The notes under the pieces are model-generated. The model did not search any database. It was not told where the DNA came from and saw only the letters and a list, made by a program, of their open reading frames with translations. A DNA stretch of 64,000 nt from [Actinomadura] parvosata subsp. kistnae (GTDB taxonomy: Bacteria > Actinomycetota > Actinomycetes > Streptosporangiales > Streptosporangiaceae). The stretch is taken from NCBI RefSeq assembly GCF_900323885.1, contig NZ_OOHJ01000015.1:496001-560000 (forward strand). Direction: 5' to 3'. Below, one piece after another: positions 41,275 through 51,643 of the stretch. How positions within the stretch are numbered: position 1 is the first letter of the stretch; the number at the start of each line of letters is the position of its first letter. Position numbers and translations under genes: made by a program.

Positions 41275-41691
41275 ATGCAGGACATCGTCATTGAGGTGGT
41301 CGGACCGGTCGGCGACTGCGCCGTGCTCAAGGTCGCCGGCGAGGTCGACGTGTTCACCGCGCCCAAGCTGCGCGAGCAGATCATCGACCTGGCGGCCAAG
41401 GGCACCGTGCACGTCATCGCCGACCTGAGCGCGGTGCAGTTCCTCGACTCGACCGGGCTGGGCGTGCTCGTCGGCGGTCTCAAGCGGCTGCGGACGCAGG
41501 ACGGCACGCTCTCGCTCGTCATGACCACGGACCGCATCTCGCGCATCTTCAAGATCACCGGCCTGACCGCCGTGTTCGCCTCCCACTCCTCCGTCCACGA
41601 CGCGATCACGGCCGATCCGCACTGGAAGCAGGTCGTGGAGGGCGCGGCGGGCAGCGTCGCCGAGTGGTGCGGGAGCAACAGCCTGGCGTGA
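41275..41691 (+). CDS. STAS-domain anti-sigma factor antagonist
   Basis: A 138-residue SpoIIAA/RsbV-like protein. The regulatory phospho-serine site is in LSAVQFLDSTGLGVLVGGLK, the hallmark of these proteins. When unphosphorylated they bind the kinase-type anti-sigma factor and free the sigma factor. The C-terminal extension after the domain is 25 residues. ATG 41275 has GGTGAGG upstream, favouring it over ATG 41260. No anti-sigma or sigma gene is adjacent, so the partner is elsewhere. Confidence 0.88.
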   Translation: MQDIVIEVVGPVGDCAVLKVAGEVDVFTAPKLREQIIDLAAKGTVHVIADLSAVQFLDSTGLGVLVGGLKRLRTQDGTLSLVMTTDRISRIFKITGLTAVFASHSSVHDAITADPHWKQVVEGAAGSVAEWCGSNSLA

Positions 41692-41855
41692 TGCCCCAGG
41701 GCCGCACCCCCACTGCCACGCCCCCACTGCCACGCCCCCACGGCCGCCCCCCACAGGTCGTCCCCCACGGCTGCCTCTCATGGCCGCCTCTCATAGCCCC
41801 CATGGCCCCTCGTCGCCCGCACCACGTGGCGAGGGGGCCGGGCGAGAAAACGCCG

Positions 41856-42785
<930 letters not shown>

Positions 42786-42821
42786 CCCGCTATTATCCGC
42801 ACATCCAACAAGGAGACTGCG

Positions 42822-43787
42822 ATGCGGCCCCGGTTACTCGGATGCCTGGTCGGCGCGGTGATCGCCGCTGGTCTGTGTCTGGCGGTCCTGGTGGTGATGG
42901 TCGTGCTGCGGCCCGGCGGGCGGGAAACGCCCCGTCCGCAACCGTCTCCGTCGGCGACCGAAATCGTGGCCGAGCGGCGGCTGGACGAGCGCAGGATGGA
43001 GCTGACGATCAGGTCGCGGGCGCTCGACGCGACCACGAAGGTGCGCCTGCTGCTGCCGCGCGGCTGGGAGTCCCGTACCGGCTGGCCGGTGTTGTGGCTG
43101 CTGCACGGCGGGCTCGACGACGAGACCTCGTGGACGGCCAAGACGGACGTGGAGGCGCTCACCCGCGACACGGGCGTGCTGGTCGTGATGCCGGACGGCG
43201 GCAAGTGCGGCAGCTACTCCGACTGGTGGAACGGGGGCGAGGGCGGCCCGCCGCGCTGGGAGACCTACCACCTGAAGGAGCTGCGGCCGCTGCTGGAGGC
43301 GCGCTACCGGGCGGGCGGGCGGCAGGCGATCGCGGGCTACTCGATGGGCGGGCAGGGCGCCATGCTGTACGCGGCCAAGGGGCACTTCGAGGCGGCGGCC
43401 TCGTTCAGCGGCGCGCTGCACATCCTGAGCCCGGGGGTGCCGCAGGCGGTGATGGCGGGCACGGCGCTCGGCTGTTTCGGCACCGACTGGAAGCGCATCT
43501 GGGGCGATCCGGAGGAGCAGCGGGAGGTCTGGCGCGCGCACAATCCCTACGACCTCGCGGGCGAGCTCAAGGGCGTCCGGCTGTACGTGGCCGCCGGCGA
43601 GGGCGACCTGGTGGAGGATTTGGCGAACCGGGCGGCCAGGGCGTTCGCGGGCCGGCTGGAGGAGCTGGGCATCCCGGTTCGCACCCATTTCTACCGGGGC
43701 GGGCACAACCACACGTTCTGGCAGCGGGAGCTGCACCGGGCCTTCCCCCTGCTGATGTCCGCGATCGGGGCGAAAACAGTCAGGTGA
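42822..43787 (+). CDS. Exported alpha/beta-hydrolase esterase (esterase D / antigen 85-like family)
   Basis: A 321-residue protein with an N-terminal membrane segment (residues 5-29) and a short Pro/Ser linker, so it is exported or anchored. The nucleophile is Ser174 in GYSMGGQGA. The oxyanion region is LWLLHGGLDD, Asp is in GEGDLVEDL and His in GGHNHTFWQ. It resembles S-formylglutathione-hydrolase/antigen-85-like esterases that act on acyl esters at the cell surface. AAGGAG precedes the ATG. The substrate is unknown. Confidence 0.85.
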   Translation: MRPRLLGCLVGAVIAAGLCLAVLVVMVVLRPGGRETPRPQPSPSATEIVAERRLDERRMELTIRSRALDATTKVRLLLPRGWESRTGWPVLWLLHGGLDDETSWTAKTDVEALTRDTGVLVVMPDGGKCGSYSDWWNGGEGGPPRWETYHLKELRPLLEARYRAGGRQAIAGYSMGGQGAMLYAAKGHFEAAASFSGALHILSPGVPQAVMAGTALGCFGTDWKRIWGDPEEQREVWRAHNPYDLAGELKGVRLYVAAGEGDLVEDLANRAARAFAGRLEELGIPVRTHFYRGGHNHTFWQRELHRAFPLLMSAIGAKTVR

Positions 43788-43821
43788 CGCGCCCAACCGG
43801 AAGCCGCGACCAGGGAGCCGG

Positions 43822-44832
43822 TCAGTTGACGCGGTCGACCAGGGAGTGGCACAGGGCGCGCAGCTCGGCCGCGTCGGGCAGGCACGCGTCGAGCACGCCG
43901 AGCGCCGACGACAGGTAGCGGTCGGCCAGCGCCCGTGCCCGCTCGCGGCCTCCGGCCTCCTCGACGAGGTGGGCGGCGTGCCGTACGGACTCCTCGTCGC
44001 CCGTGCCGGAGGCGAGGACGGCGGCGAGCTCGCGGGCGGCGGGCCCGTCGGAGGCGAGGGCGGCCAGCACGGGGAGGGTCTTCTTGTCGCGCCGCAGGTC
44101 GCTGTGGACGGGCTTGCCGGTCAGGCGGGGGTCGCCCCAGATGCCGAGCATGTCGTCGACGATCTGGAAGGCGATCCCGAGGTCGCGCCCGGCCGCCCAC
44201 ATGCGGTCGGCCAGTTCGGGCGCCCCGCCGAGGGCGACGCCCGCGGCGGTGGCGGCGCCGAGCAGGCCGCCGGTCTTGCCCGCGGCCATCTCGGCGTACT
44301 CGTCGATGGTGACGGCGTCGGGGCCGCGCCAGGGGCGGTTCTCGAAGGCCATGTCGGCGGTCTGGCCCTGGACGAGCTCGATCAGGGCCGCCGACAGGTA
44401 GGGCATCGCCTCGGGCCGCCCGGCGAGCTGGGTGACGGCCAGGGCGAGGAGCGCGTCGCCGGTGAGCAGCGCGGGGCCGACGCCGTACGCCTTCCAGAGG
44501 GCGGCGCGGTGCCGGCGCAGCTCGTCGCGGTCGATGATGTCGTCGTGCGCGAGGGAGAAGGCGTGCACCAGCTCGACGGCGACGGCGCCGGGCAGGGCGG
44601 ACTCGGCGGTGCCGCCGACGGCTTCGGCGCTGAGCATGGTGATCGCGGGCCGCACGCCCTTGCCGCCGTCGCCGGCGCTGGGCCCGCCGTCGGTGTCGGA
44701 CCAGCCCAGCGCGAACGCGGCCATCCGGGCGCCCCAGGGGTGCAGCACCGACACGGCCTGGCGCAGGGCCGGCTCGAGCAGGCCGCGGCAGCGGGCCATG
44801 GTCGTCTCATTGACGGGACGACGGTGATTCAA
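43822..44832 (-). CDS. Polyprenyl (geranylgeranyl) diphosphate synthase
   Basis: A 336-residue trans-prenyltransferase. First Asp-rich motif DDIID (97-101) and second DDMLGIWGD (226-234) bind Mg and diphosphate. Phe92, five residues before the first motif, is the aromatic residue used in some GGPP synthases to limit chain length, so C20 product is favoured. The TTG start at 44,832 has GGAG six bases upstream, better than ATG 44,799. It is divergent from the P450/diterpene cyclase genes and probably supplies GGPP to them. Confidence 0.88.
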   Translation of the reverse strand: MNHRRPVNETTMARCRGLLEPALRQAVSVLHPWGARMAAFALGWSDTDGGPSAGDGGKGVRPAITMLSAEAVGGTAESALPGAVAVELVHAFSLAHDDIIDRDELRRHRAALWKAYGVGPALLTGDALLALAVTQLAGRPEAMPYLSAALIELVQGQTADMAFENRPWRGPDAVTIDEYAEMAAGKTGGLLGAATAAGVALGGAPELADRMWAAGRDLGIAFQIVDDMLGIWGDPRLTGKPVHSDLRRDKKTLPVLAALASDGPAARELAAVLASGTGDEESVRHAAHLVEEAGGRERARALADRYLSSALGVLDACLPDAAELRALCHSLVDRVN

Positions 44833-44866
44833 CTGGCGCTCCTACCCTGGGTACGATCTTGAATCT

Positions 44867-44882
44867 ACATGCACAAGCATGT
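44867..44882. promoter_or_regulatory. Palindrome in the divergent terpene-cluster promoter region
   Basis: ACATGC-ACAA-GCATGT is an inverted repeat with perfect six-base arms and four-base centre, between the GGPP synthase and the P450 gene. A TTGACA hexamer (44,900-44,905) with a plausible but weak -10 eighteen bases on lies just beside it. Regulator unknown; a role in shared control is inferred. Confidence 0.45.
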
Positions 44883-44963
44883 GATACTCCACCCATCGGT
44901 TGACATTTGTCAGGGAATGTCCGTGATGTGAGACGTGCACCGTACGCGACGGAAGGATCACCT

Positions 44964-45053
44964 GTGGCAATCAAGGCTACGGCCGCCACGCCCGCCCCGG
45001 TAACCGCACCTCAAGCACCCCTCCGGACGCGGCTCCACCGGGGAGCCCCCTGA
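44964..45053 (+). CDS. Possible 29-residue small protein upstream of the P450
   Basis: A GTG-initiated frame of 29 codons, preceded by GGAAGGA seven bases upstream, a better ribosome site than most here. The peptide is MAIKATAATPAPVTAPQAPL and then a basic ending (RTRLHRGAP). It has no recognised motif. It could be a leader peptide of the terpene operon or a chance frame. It ends 68 bases before the P450 start. Confidence 0.35.
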   Translation: MAIKATAATPAPVTAPQAPLRTRLHRGAP

Positions 45054-45121
45054 TCCAGACCCGCACCGATCATCACCACCAGTCACACAGGTACACCGCA
45101 CCCGGATCGGGGATCGCTGCC

Positions 45122-46501
45122 ATGCCGCACGTCACGGGCACCTTCGCGACCAGTCCTCACGTCGTTCCCACTCATCGGGCCATACCCCGGCTCGTGAGCG
45201 ACCCGGTCACCGAGCTGGCCAGGATGGGCACCGACGCCTCAGGACAGATCGTCCGGCTCCACCTGGGGCCCTTCCGCCCCTACCTCGTCTCGCATCCCGA
45301 CCACGTTCAGCAGGTGCTCAAGACGGACTGGACCAACTTCGTCCGCGAGGGCGTGTTCTGGCGCCCGCTGCAGCGCCTGATCGGCCACGAGAGCATCCTC
45401 GGAGAGGGCGAGGGCTGGGCGTCGGCCAGGAAGATCCTGCAGCCGCTCTTCACCGCCCGCTACGTGGCCTCGCTGGCCGAGGACATGGCCGACATCATCG
45501 CCGAGCGCGTCGCCGGGCTCGGGGACCTCACCCGCGGCGACAGCCCGATCGACGTCGAGCACCACATGACCTCCATCGTCAACCAGGCCGTCATCAAGGT
45601 GCTGTTCGGCGGCCGGATCTCCCCCGAGACCGCCGAGTCGCTGGCGCCGGAGTTCGCCACGTGCGCGACCTCCATCGGCTTCCGCATGCTGCTTCCGTTC
45701 GCGTCGTACTCGATCAGGCTGCCGGGCGACCGCGCCTTCCTGCGCGCCGCGAAGAAGATCGACGAGATCGTCTACCCCCTCATCGAGCGGGCCAAGCGCG
45801 AGAACAACGACGGCAAGGAGGTCGTCTCGGCGCTGCTCACGGCCAGGCTGGAGAAGGAGGGCCGGGCCGACCTGCGGCAGGTGCGCGACGACCTGGTCAA
45901 CATCTACGGCGCCGCCTCCGAGACCACCGCGATGTCGCTCATCTGGCTCTGGCAGGTGCTGCACGACCACCCGGACGTCAACGCCCGGCTCCAGGAGGAG
46001 ATCGACCGCGTGGTGGGCGGCGGCCCGGTGCGGCCGTCGCACGTCGCCGAGATGCCCTACCTGCGCGCGGTGCTGCAGGAGCTGCTGCGGGTCTACCCGA
46101 ACGCGTGGGTCGTGCCCCGCCAGACCGTGGCGGACACGGTGATCGGCGGCGTCCCGGTCAAGGCCGGCTCGCAGGTGCTGATCAGCCCGTACACGACGCA
46201 CCGGCTGGAGGAGTTCTGGCCCCGGCCGCTGGAGTTCGACCCGGGCCGGTGGACGGACGACACGGGGGAGCGCCGGCACCGCTACGCGTTCATCCCCTTC
46301 GGCCTGGGGCCGCACGTGTGCCTCGGCCAGCATCTCTTCTACATCGAGGCGTCCCTGGTGATAGCGAACCTGATGAGCAGGTACCGGCCGGTCGTGGCCA
46401 ACCCGCAGAAGCTGCGGCCCGTGCCCGGCGGAGCCACGCTGCGGCCCAAACAGAAGCTCTTCCTGCACCTGCAGCCGATCGAACGGAACCGCGCGGCGTG
46501 A
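45122..46501 (+). CDS. Cytochrome P450 of the diterpene cluster
   Basis: A 459-residue P450. Heme-binding loop FGLGPHVCLG has the axial Cys400. The ExxR pair is in LQELLRVYPN, and FDPGRW is the meander. The I-helix has YGAASETTAMSL, so the usual Ala-Gly is replaced by Ala-Ala before the acid-Thr pair. It overlaps the class II cyclase (GTGA), so it is translated with it and is the likely tailoring oxidase for the diterpene. Conservons often include a P450 too, but the tight link is with the cyclase. Confidence 0.92.
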   Translation: MPHVTGTFATSPHVVPTHRAIPRLVSDPVTELARMGTDASGQIVRLHLGPFRPYLVSHPDHVQQVLKTDWTNFVREGVFWRPLQRLIGHESILGEGEGWASARKILQPLFTARYVASLAEDMADIIAERVAGLGDLTRGDSPIDVEHHMTSIVNQAVIKVLFGGRISPETAESLAPEFATCATSIGFRMLLPFASYSIRLPGDRAFLRAAKKIDEIVYPLIERAKRENNDGKEVVSALLTARLEKEGRADLRQVRDDLVNIYGAASETTAMSLIWLWQVLHDHPDVNARLQEEIDRVVGGGPVRPSHVAEMPYLRAVLQELLRVYPNAWVVPRQTVADTVIGGVPVKAGSQVLISPYTTHRLEEFWPRPLEFDPGRWTDDTGERRHRYAFIPFGLGPHVCLGQHLFYIEASLVIANLMSRYRPVVANPQKLRPVPGGATLRPKQKLFLHLQPIERNRAA

Positions 46502-48017
46502 GCATCGGCGAAGCACTCGACCTCACCGCGCAGGCGGACGAGCTGGTCACGAGCCTCATGCTCCGGCCGTGGGGGCAGGTCTCGCCCTCGGTGTACGAGA
46601 CGGGCCGCCTGGTCTCGCTCGCACCGTGGCTGACCGGCCACCAAGAACGCATCGACTACCTGATCAGGACGCAGCGGCCGGACGGCTCCTGGGGCGCGCC
46701 CGACGGGTACGGCGTGGTGCCGACCCTGAGCGCCACCGAGGGCCTGCTGGCCGCGCTGACCCGCCGCGACCAGGAGGCGGGCCGCGACCGGCTCGCCGAC
46801 GCGGCCCAGCGCGGCCTGCGGGTGCTCACCACCTGGCTGAGCGGCCCGCTCGACCTGCCCGACATGCCGGCGATCGAGCACATCGTGCCCTCCCTCGTGG
46901 CCCGCATCAACGAGCACGTGGAGGGCTCGCCGGTGCCGTTGCCGCCGGCCATGAGCTACGACGCGCTGCACCTCGTCCGGTCGCGGGTCAGGTCGGGCAA
47001 GGAGGTGCCGGAGAAGCTGCTGCACGCGCTGGAGATCGCGGCCGACGCCGCCGCCCAGGCGCCCGGCATCCGGCCCACGCCGATCGGCAGCGTCGGCGCC
47101 TCGCCCGCGGCGACCGCCGCGTGGCTCGGCGAGCGGGCGGAGCCCGACGCGCACGAGCCGGCCCGCGGGCACCTGGAGGCGGTGGTCCGGTTATTCGGCG
47201 GCCCCGTGCCCGTCGGGCTGCCCATCACCGTGTTCGAGCGGGGATGGGTGCTGAGCTGGCTGCTCAGGGCAGGGGTGACCGTCGACGTGCCGCCCGAGAT
47301 GGTGGCCGACATCCGGGCGGCCATCGGCCCGTCGGGAACTCCGGCCGGTCCCGGGCTGCCGGCCGACGCCGACACGACGTCCGTGGCGCTGTACGCGCTG
47401 GCGCTGCTCGGCGCGCCGCACGAGCCGGAGAGCCTGTGGGCGTTCCGCTCCGGCACCCACTTCGCCACCTGGCCGGGCGAGCAGGGTGTCTCCGTCAGCG
47501 TCAACGCGCACGTGCTGGACGCCTTCGGCGAGTACGTCCGCCGCCGGCCGGCCGCCGCGCCGCGGTACGCGCCGGCCATCGGCGAGCTGGCCGCCTGGAT
47601 CCGCGAGCGCCAGCGGCCGGACGGGAGCTGGACGGACCGCTGGCACGCCTCGCCGTACTACGCCACGGCGAGCTGCGCGCTGGCGCTCGACGCCTTCGGC
47701 GGGGAGGCCTCACGCGAGTCGGTGCGCGCGGCGGCCGAATGGGTGCTGGCGACCCAGCGGCCGGACGGCTCCTGGGGCCGCTGGGAGGGCACGGCCGAGG
47801 AGAGCGCGTACGCGATCCAGACCCTGCTGCTGACCGGGGCAGCGCGGAGCCGCGGCGGCTGCGCGCGGCGGAGCGCGGGCAGCCGCACCTGGTGGACCCG
47901 GCCGGCGGCGAGCACCCGCCGCTGTGGCACGACAAGGACCTGTACGTGCCCAGGGCGGTGGCCCGCGCCGCCGTGATCGCCTCCTCGCACCTGGTCCGGC
48001 AGGCGCTGGCGGGCTAG
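46498..48017 (+). CDS. Class II (type-B) diterpene cyclase, frameshifted near its end
   Basis: A protonation-initiated cyclase of labdane-type chemistry. The catalytic motif is DADTT (residues 290-294, in PADADTTSVALYALALLG), a DxDTT form of the usual DxDD, as I recall also for the mycobacterial type-B cyclase Rv3377c. Three QxPDGSW-type motifs occur (RTQRPDGSWGAP, RERQRPDGSWTD, ATQRPDGSWGRW). The frame breaks at about 47,836: the homologous ending PLWHDKDLYVPRAV lies in the next frame. The span is 1520 nt, one base short, and adding one G to the G4 run at 47,836-47,839 restores it. GTG 46498 overlaps the P450 stop. Confidence 0.85.
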
Positions 48018-49045
48018 CGGCGATGAGCCTCCGCGTCCGCGGCGAGATCACGCACGGTGTACGCGTGCGTGTCCCTGGCCATGTACCAGCCGCCGCTGAA
48101 CGTCACGCACCGGTACTGCCCGTCGGCGGCCCACGCCAGCTCGGCGGGCAGGCCCGCGATCGCCGCCGCGAACTCGGCGTTGAGCTCGCGGATGTGCGCG
48201 GACACCCGCTCGACCGCCGCCTCGGTGCTCATCCCGGTGCGTTCCAGGATGAGCACCGCGTTCGGCTTGCCCTCGCCGCGCTCCCGCTCGAACGTCCTGA
48301 CGTCGTTGGCCAGCCGCAGGCACGCCGCGCCCAGGTCGGTGACCGGCTCCAGGGCCCGCCAGGCGCCGGTGCCGGCGGGCTCGGGGTCGCACATGGCCAG
48401 GGCCGCCGACCACCACGTGTGGTAGAGGAACGTGACGAGCGCGTTGGGCAGGTACTCCTCGTACGACGGCCACGGCCGGCCGCCCGTCGCCCACACGTGC
48501 TCCCTGGCCATGGCCTCGCCGGTGCGTTCGAGCTGCCGGGCCAGCTCCGGCAGGTACGCGGCGGCGCCCTCGTACGTGCGGAACCGCTCGCACCAGGCGT
48601 GCCAGGCGTGCACGGCCTGCTCCACCGGCCGGGTCCCGCCGCCCTCAGGCGGCGCACCGGACAAGACGGAGGACAGCTCCCGGAACAGCTCCCCCGCGTC
48701 CTGGTCGGTCCCGTCCTGCGCCACCCGGTCCGTGATGTCGTCCACGCCGAACAGGATCGTGCTCAGGGCGCCGAGGTCGGCGATCCGCCGGCGCGGCGCC
48801 CGGGGGAACGTGGCGGCGGCCGCCAGGCAGCTGAAGGCCAGCCGGCTGGCGGAGCTGTCGCCGTCGGCGAAGAGGGCGGGGTAGGGGCGCAGGAAATCCC
48901 GCACGTCGGGAACGGAGTCAAGGGCCGCTTCCAGGACGGCGCCGCGATCCTGCTCCGGTACGCCGGCCAGCTGGTGCGACCGTTCAAGGAGCTCATCGGC
49001 AAGATGATTACGGATGTTGAAATATGCGGACGCAGGGTTGTTCAC
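48014..49045 (-). CDS. Class I terpene synthase (probable diterpene synthase)
   Basis: A 343-residue terpene synthase alpha-fold protein. The Asp-rich motif DDITD (residues 102-106) and the NSE-type motif NDVRTFERE (247-255) bind three Mg and the diphosphate. RY-like residues lie near the C terminus (GGWYMARDTHAY). Next to a class II cyclase and GGPP synthase, it most likely ionises the bicyclic diphosphate they make. It starts at GTG 49045 with no ribosome-binding site but a good -10 seven bases upstream, suggesting a leaderless mRNA. Convergent overlap with the cyclase is 4 bp. Confidence 0.88.
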   Translation of the reverse strand: MNNPASAYFNIRNHLADELLERSHQLAGVPEQDRGAVLEAALDSVPDVRDFLRPYPALFADGDSSASRLAFSCLAAAATFPRAPRRRIADLGALSTILFGVDDITDRVAQDGTDQDAGELFRELSSVLSGAPPEGGGTRPVEQAVHAWHAWCERFRTYEGAAAYLPELARQLERTGEAMAREHVWATGGRPWPSYEEYLPNALVTFLYHTWWSAALAMCDPEPAGTGAWRALEPVTDLGAACLRLANDVRTFERERGEGKPNAVLILERTGMSTEAAVERVSAHIRELNAEFAAAIAGLPAELAWAADGQYRCVTFSGGWYMARDTHAYTVRDLAADAEAHRR

Positions 49046-49051
49046 TAACGA

Positions 49052-49082
49052 AGAATACCGATTTTCCCCTAATACGGGTCAA
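49052..49082 (-). promoter_or_regulatory. Promoter for a leaderless terpene synthase mRNA
   Basis: On the minus strand TTGACC (49,082-49,077), a 19-bp spacer and TATTCT (49,057-49,052) are followed six bases later by the GTG start codon. That distance puts the transcript start at or next to the codon. The long spacer makes the -35 uncertain. Confidence 0.5.
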
Positions 49083-49249
49083 ACTTAACTATATTAGGTC
49101 AAGGCCGTGCCATCTGGGATTGTCGTTGCTTGAGGGGCGCTTTACCCTGCGCTAGAGTTCCTTGATCGATACGATGGCCGGACGATGTCCAGCGTCACGG
49201 ATGACGGGCGACTGGCAAACGAACATGTGACTTTCACAGGACGGGTATA

Positions 49250-51643
49250 ATGCGCTTCCGCAAGACGCGGCTGCGGACCAAGATCACTGCCATGCTGCTC
49301 TCCCTGGCAGCCTTGTGGGTCTTCGCCGCGTGGGTCACCCTCCGCGAGGGGGTCAACCTCCTGTGGGTCTCCCAGCTCGACTCCTCCGTGTCCGCCCCCA
49401 GCGACCCCCTGCTCTTCGCCCTGCAACGAGAGCGCCGGCTCTCGCTGACCCGCCTCGGCGACCGGGCCCCCCAGACCCGCAAGGAGCTCGACAAGCAGCG
49501 GGCGGAGACCGACACCCTGCACTCCGCCTTCCGCGAGGCGGCCGACACCACCGCCGTGAGCTGGGCCCTCGACGACGAGGGCGAAGAGCGGCTCGCCGTG
49601 ATGCTCAAGCGGCTCGGCTCGCTCAAGGAGCTGCGCCAGAGCATCGACGCGGGCCGGCTCAACCGCGCGCAGGCCGCGAACGCGTACGACGACGTCATCG
49701 ACCCCATCTACGACGTCTACGGCTCGCTGGCCACGCTCGACGACAAAGAGCTCGCCAAGGACGTCCGGTCACTCCTGGCACTCAGCCGCGCCCGCGAGCT
49801 GCTCACCAGGGAGGACGCGCTGCTGGCCGGCGCGCTCGCCGAAGGCCGGCTGAGCCCCGCCACGCAGGCCGAGTTCGCCCAGGCCGTCGGCCGCTGGCGG
49901 ATCACCGCCGAGCAGGCCGCGCGGGAGCTGCCCGACTTCGACCGGGCCGCCTACGACAAGCTGATCAAGGGCCAGTCGTCCGTCCGGCTCCAGACCCTCG
50001 AGAAGCAGGTCATGGAGCACGACCCCAACTCCCTGACCCTGCCGCTCACGGCCGAGGTCTGGAAGGCGACGACCGAGCGCTTCCTCACCGACTTCAACAC
50101 GATGGTGCTCGACGCGGGTGACCGCGTGGTCGACCGCACCATCCCCGTCGCCGTCAACGTGATCATCCGGCTCGTCCTGGCCGGCGGTCTCGGGCTCATC
50201 GCCGTCGTCGCCTCGATCATCCTGTCCATCACCACGGCCCGCTCGCTGCTCGCCCAGCTGCAGAAGCTGCGCGACGCCGCGCACGAGCTGTCCGACGAGC
50301 GGCTGCCCGGCATCGTCGAGCGCATCGGCCACGGCGAAGAGGTGGACGTCGCCAAGGAGGCGCCCGCGCTCGACTTCGGTGACGACGAGATCGGCCAGGT
50401 CGGCCAGGCGTTCAACACCGTGCAGCGCACCGCCATCGCCGTCGCCGCCGAGCAGGCCGAGCTGCGCCGCAGCATCCGCGACATCCTGCTCAGCCTCGCG
50501 CGCAGGACCCAGGGCCTCGTGCACCGCCAGCTCACCGTGCTCGACGTGATGGAGCGCCGCGAGACCGACCCCGAGGAGCTGAAGGAGCTCTTCCGGCTCG
50601 ACCACCTCGCCATCCGCATGCGGCGCAACGCCGAGAACCTGATCGTCCTGTCCGGCTCCTCCCCCGCCCGCACGTGGCGCCGCTCCGTCCCCATGGTGGA
50701 CGTGGTGCGTGGCGCGCTCGCCGAGGTCGAGGACTACACCCGCGTCTCGCTCATGCCCATGGGCGAGGTCGTGCTCGTCGGCCGCGCCGTCGGCGACGTC
50801 ATCCACCTGCTCGCCGAGCTCATCGAGAACGCCGTGTCGTTCTCGCCGCCGTACACGAACGTGCAGGTCAGCGGCCAGCTCGTGGCCAACGGGTACGTGA
50901 TCGAGATCGAGGACCGCGGCCTCGGCATGAAGCCCGAGGACCTCGACGCCGCCAACGAGCGCATCGCCGACCCGCCCGAGTTCCGCATCACCGGCACCGC
51001 CCGGCTGGGGCTCTACGTGGTCAGCCAGCTCGCCAAGCGCCACGACATCCAGGTCGTGCTCAAGGCGTCCCCGTACGGGGGCACCACGGTCGTGGTGCTG
51101 CTGCCGCAGGAGCTCGTCCAGCTCGACCCCACGCCCGACCCGCACGACGGCGGCGAGCGGGAGCGGCTGCCGCGCCGGCAGCCCGCCGTCGCCACCGCCA
51201 CCCGGCCCACCACGGCTCCCCCGAGGGCCTCGGCCGAGAACGTGCGCACGCTCCCGACCAGGCCCACCCCCGTTCCCGCCCCTGGGCCGCCCCTGTGCCC
51301 GCCCCTGGGCCCGCCCCGACTCTCGGCCCCGGCCCCAGGCCGCACCCGCGCCGAGACCCGAGCCCGCGCCCGCCCGGAACCAGAAGCCGAAACGCCAGCC
51401 GAACCGGAGCAGCAGTCTGTGACCGAGTTCACACCAGGGGGGCTCCCCCTTCGGGTGCCCCAGGCCAACCTGGCGCCAGCGCTGCGTGACGACACACCCA
51501 CGCAGCCCGACTTTGAGGAGGACGATGACGAGCGCTCGCCGGAGGAGATCCGCGCGATGATGGGATCTCTCCAGTCAGGCACCCGTCGCGGCCGCTCCCA
51601 GGCGGCCAAGATGCTGGAGGACCAGCAAGGAGGTGACGCATGA
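49250..51643 (+). CDS. cvnA: Conservon sensor kinase-like protein CvnA
   Basis: A 797-residue membrane protein. TM1 is at about 13-31 and TM2 at about 302-325 with an extracytoplasmic helical region between them. HAMP-like and helical segments follow, then a histidine-kinase ATPase domain with the N-box ELIENAVSFSPP and the G-boxes EDRGLGMKPEDL and TARLGLYVVSQLAKRHD. The phospho-acceptor His is degenerate, as in CvnA proteins. The C-terminal 190 residues are disordered, Pro/Arg/Glu-rich. With cvnBCD it forms a GPCR-like membrane complex that controls development or antibiotic production in Streptomyces. Stop overlaps cvnB (ATGA). Confidence 0.92.
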   Translation: MRFRKTRLRTKITAMLLSLAALWVFAAWVTLREGVNLLWVSQLDSSVSAPSDPLLFALQRERRLSLTRLGDRAPQTRKELDKQRAETDTLHSAFREAADTTAVSWALDDEGEERLAVMLKRLGSLKELRQSIDAGRLNRAQAANAYDDVIDPIYDVYGSLATLDDKELAKDVRSLLALSRARELLTREDALLAGALAEGRLSPATQAEFAQAVGRWRITAEQAARELPDFDRAAYDKLIKGQSSVRLQTLEKQVMEHDPNSLTLPLTAEVWKATTERFLTDFNTMVLDAGDRVVDRTIPVAVNVIIRLVLAGGLGLIAVVASIILSITTARSLLAQLQKLRDAAHELSDERLPGIVERIGHGEEVDVAKEAPALDFGDDEIGQVGQAFNTVQRTAIAVAAEQAELRRSIRDILLSLARRTQGLVHRQLTVLDVMERRETDPEELKELFRLDHLAIRMRRNAENLIVLSGSSPARTWRRSVPMVDVVRGALAEVEDYTRVSLMPMGEVVLVGRAVGDVIHLLAELIENAVSFSPPYTNVQVSGQLVANGYVIEIEDRGLGMKPEDLDAANERIADPPEFRITGTARLGLYVVSQLAKRHDIQVVLKASPYGGTTVVVLLPQELVQLDPTPDPHDGGERERLPRRQPAVATATRPTTAPPRASAENVRTLPTRPTPVPAPGPPLCPPLGPPRLSAPAPGRTRAETRARARPEPEAETPAEPEQQSVTEFTPGGLPLRVPQANLAPALRDDTPTQPDFEEDDDERSPEEIRAMMGSLQSGTRRGRSQAAKMLEDQQGGDA

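Noticed and set aside
41692..41855. C-rich simple sequence after the STAS gene as a coding extension
   Set aside because: The STAS stop is in frame and the repeated CCCCCACTGCCACG has no coding character; noted only as low-complexity spacer.
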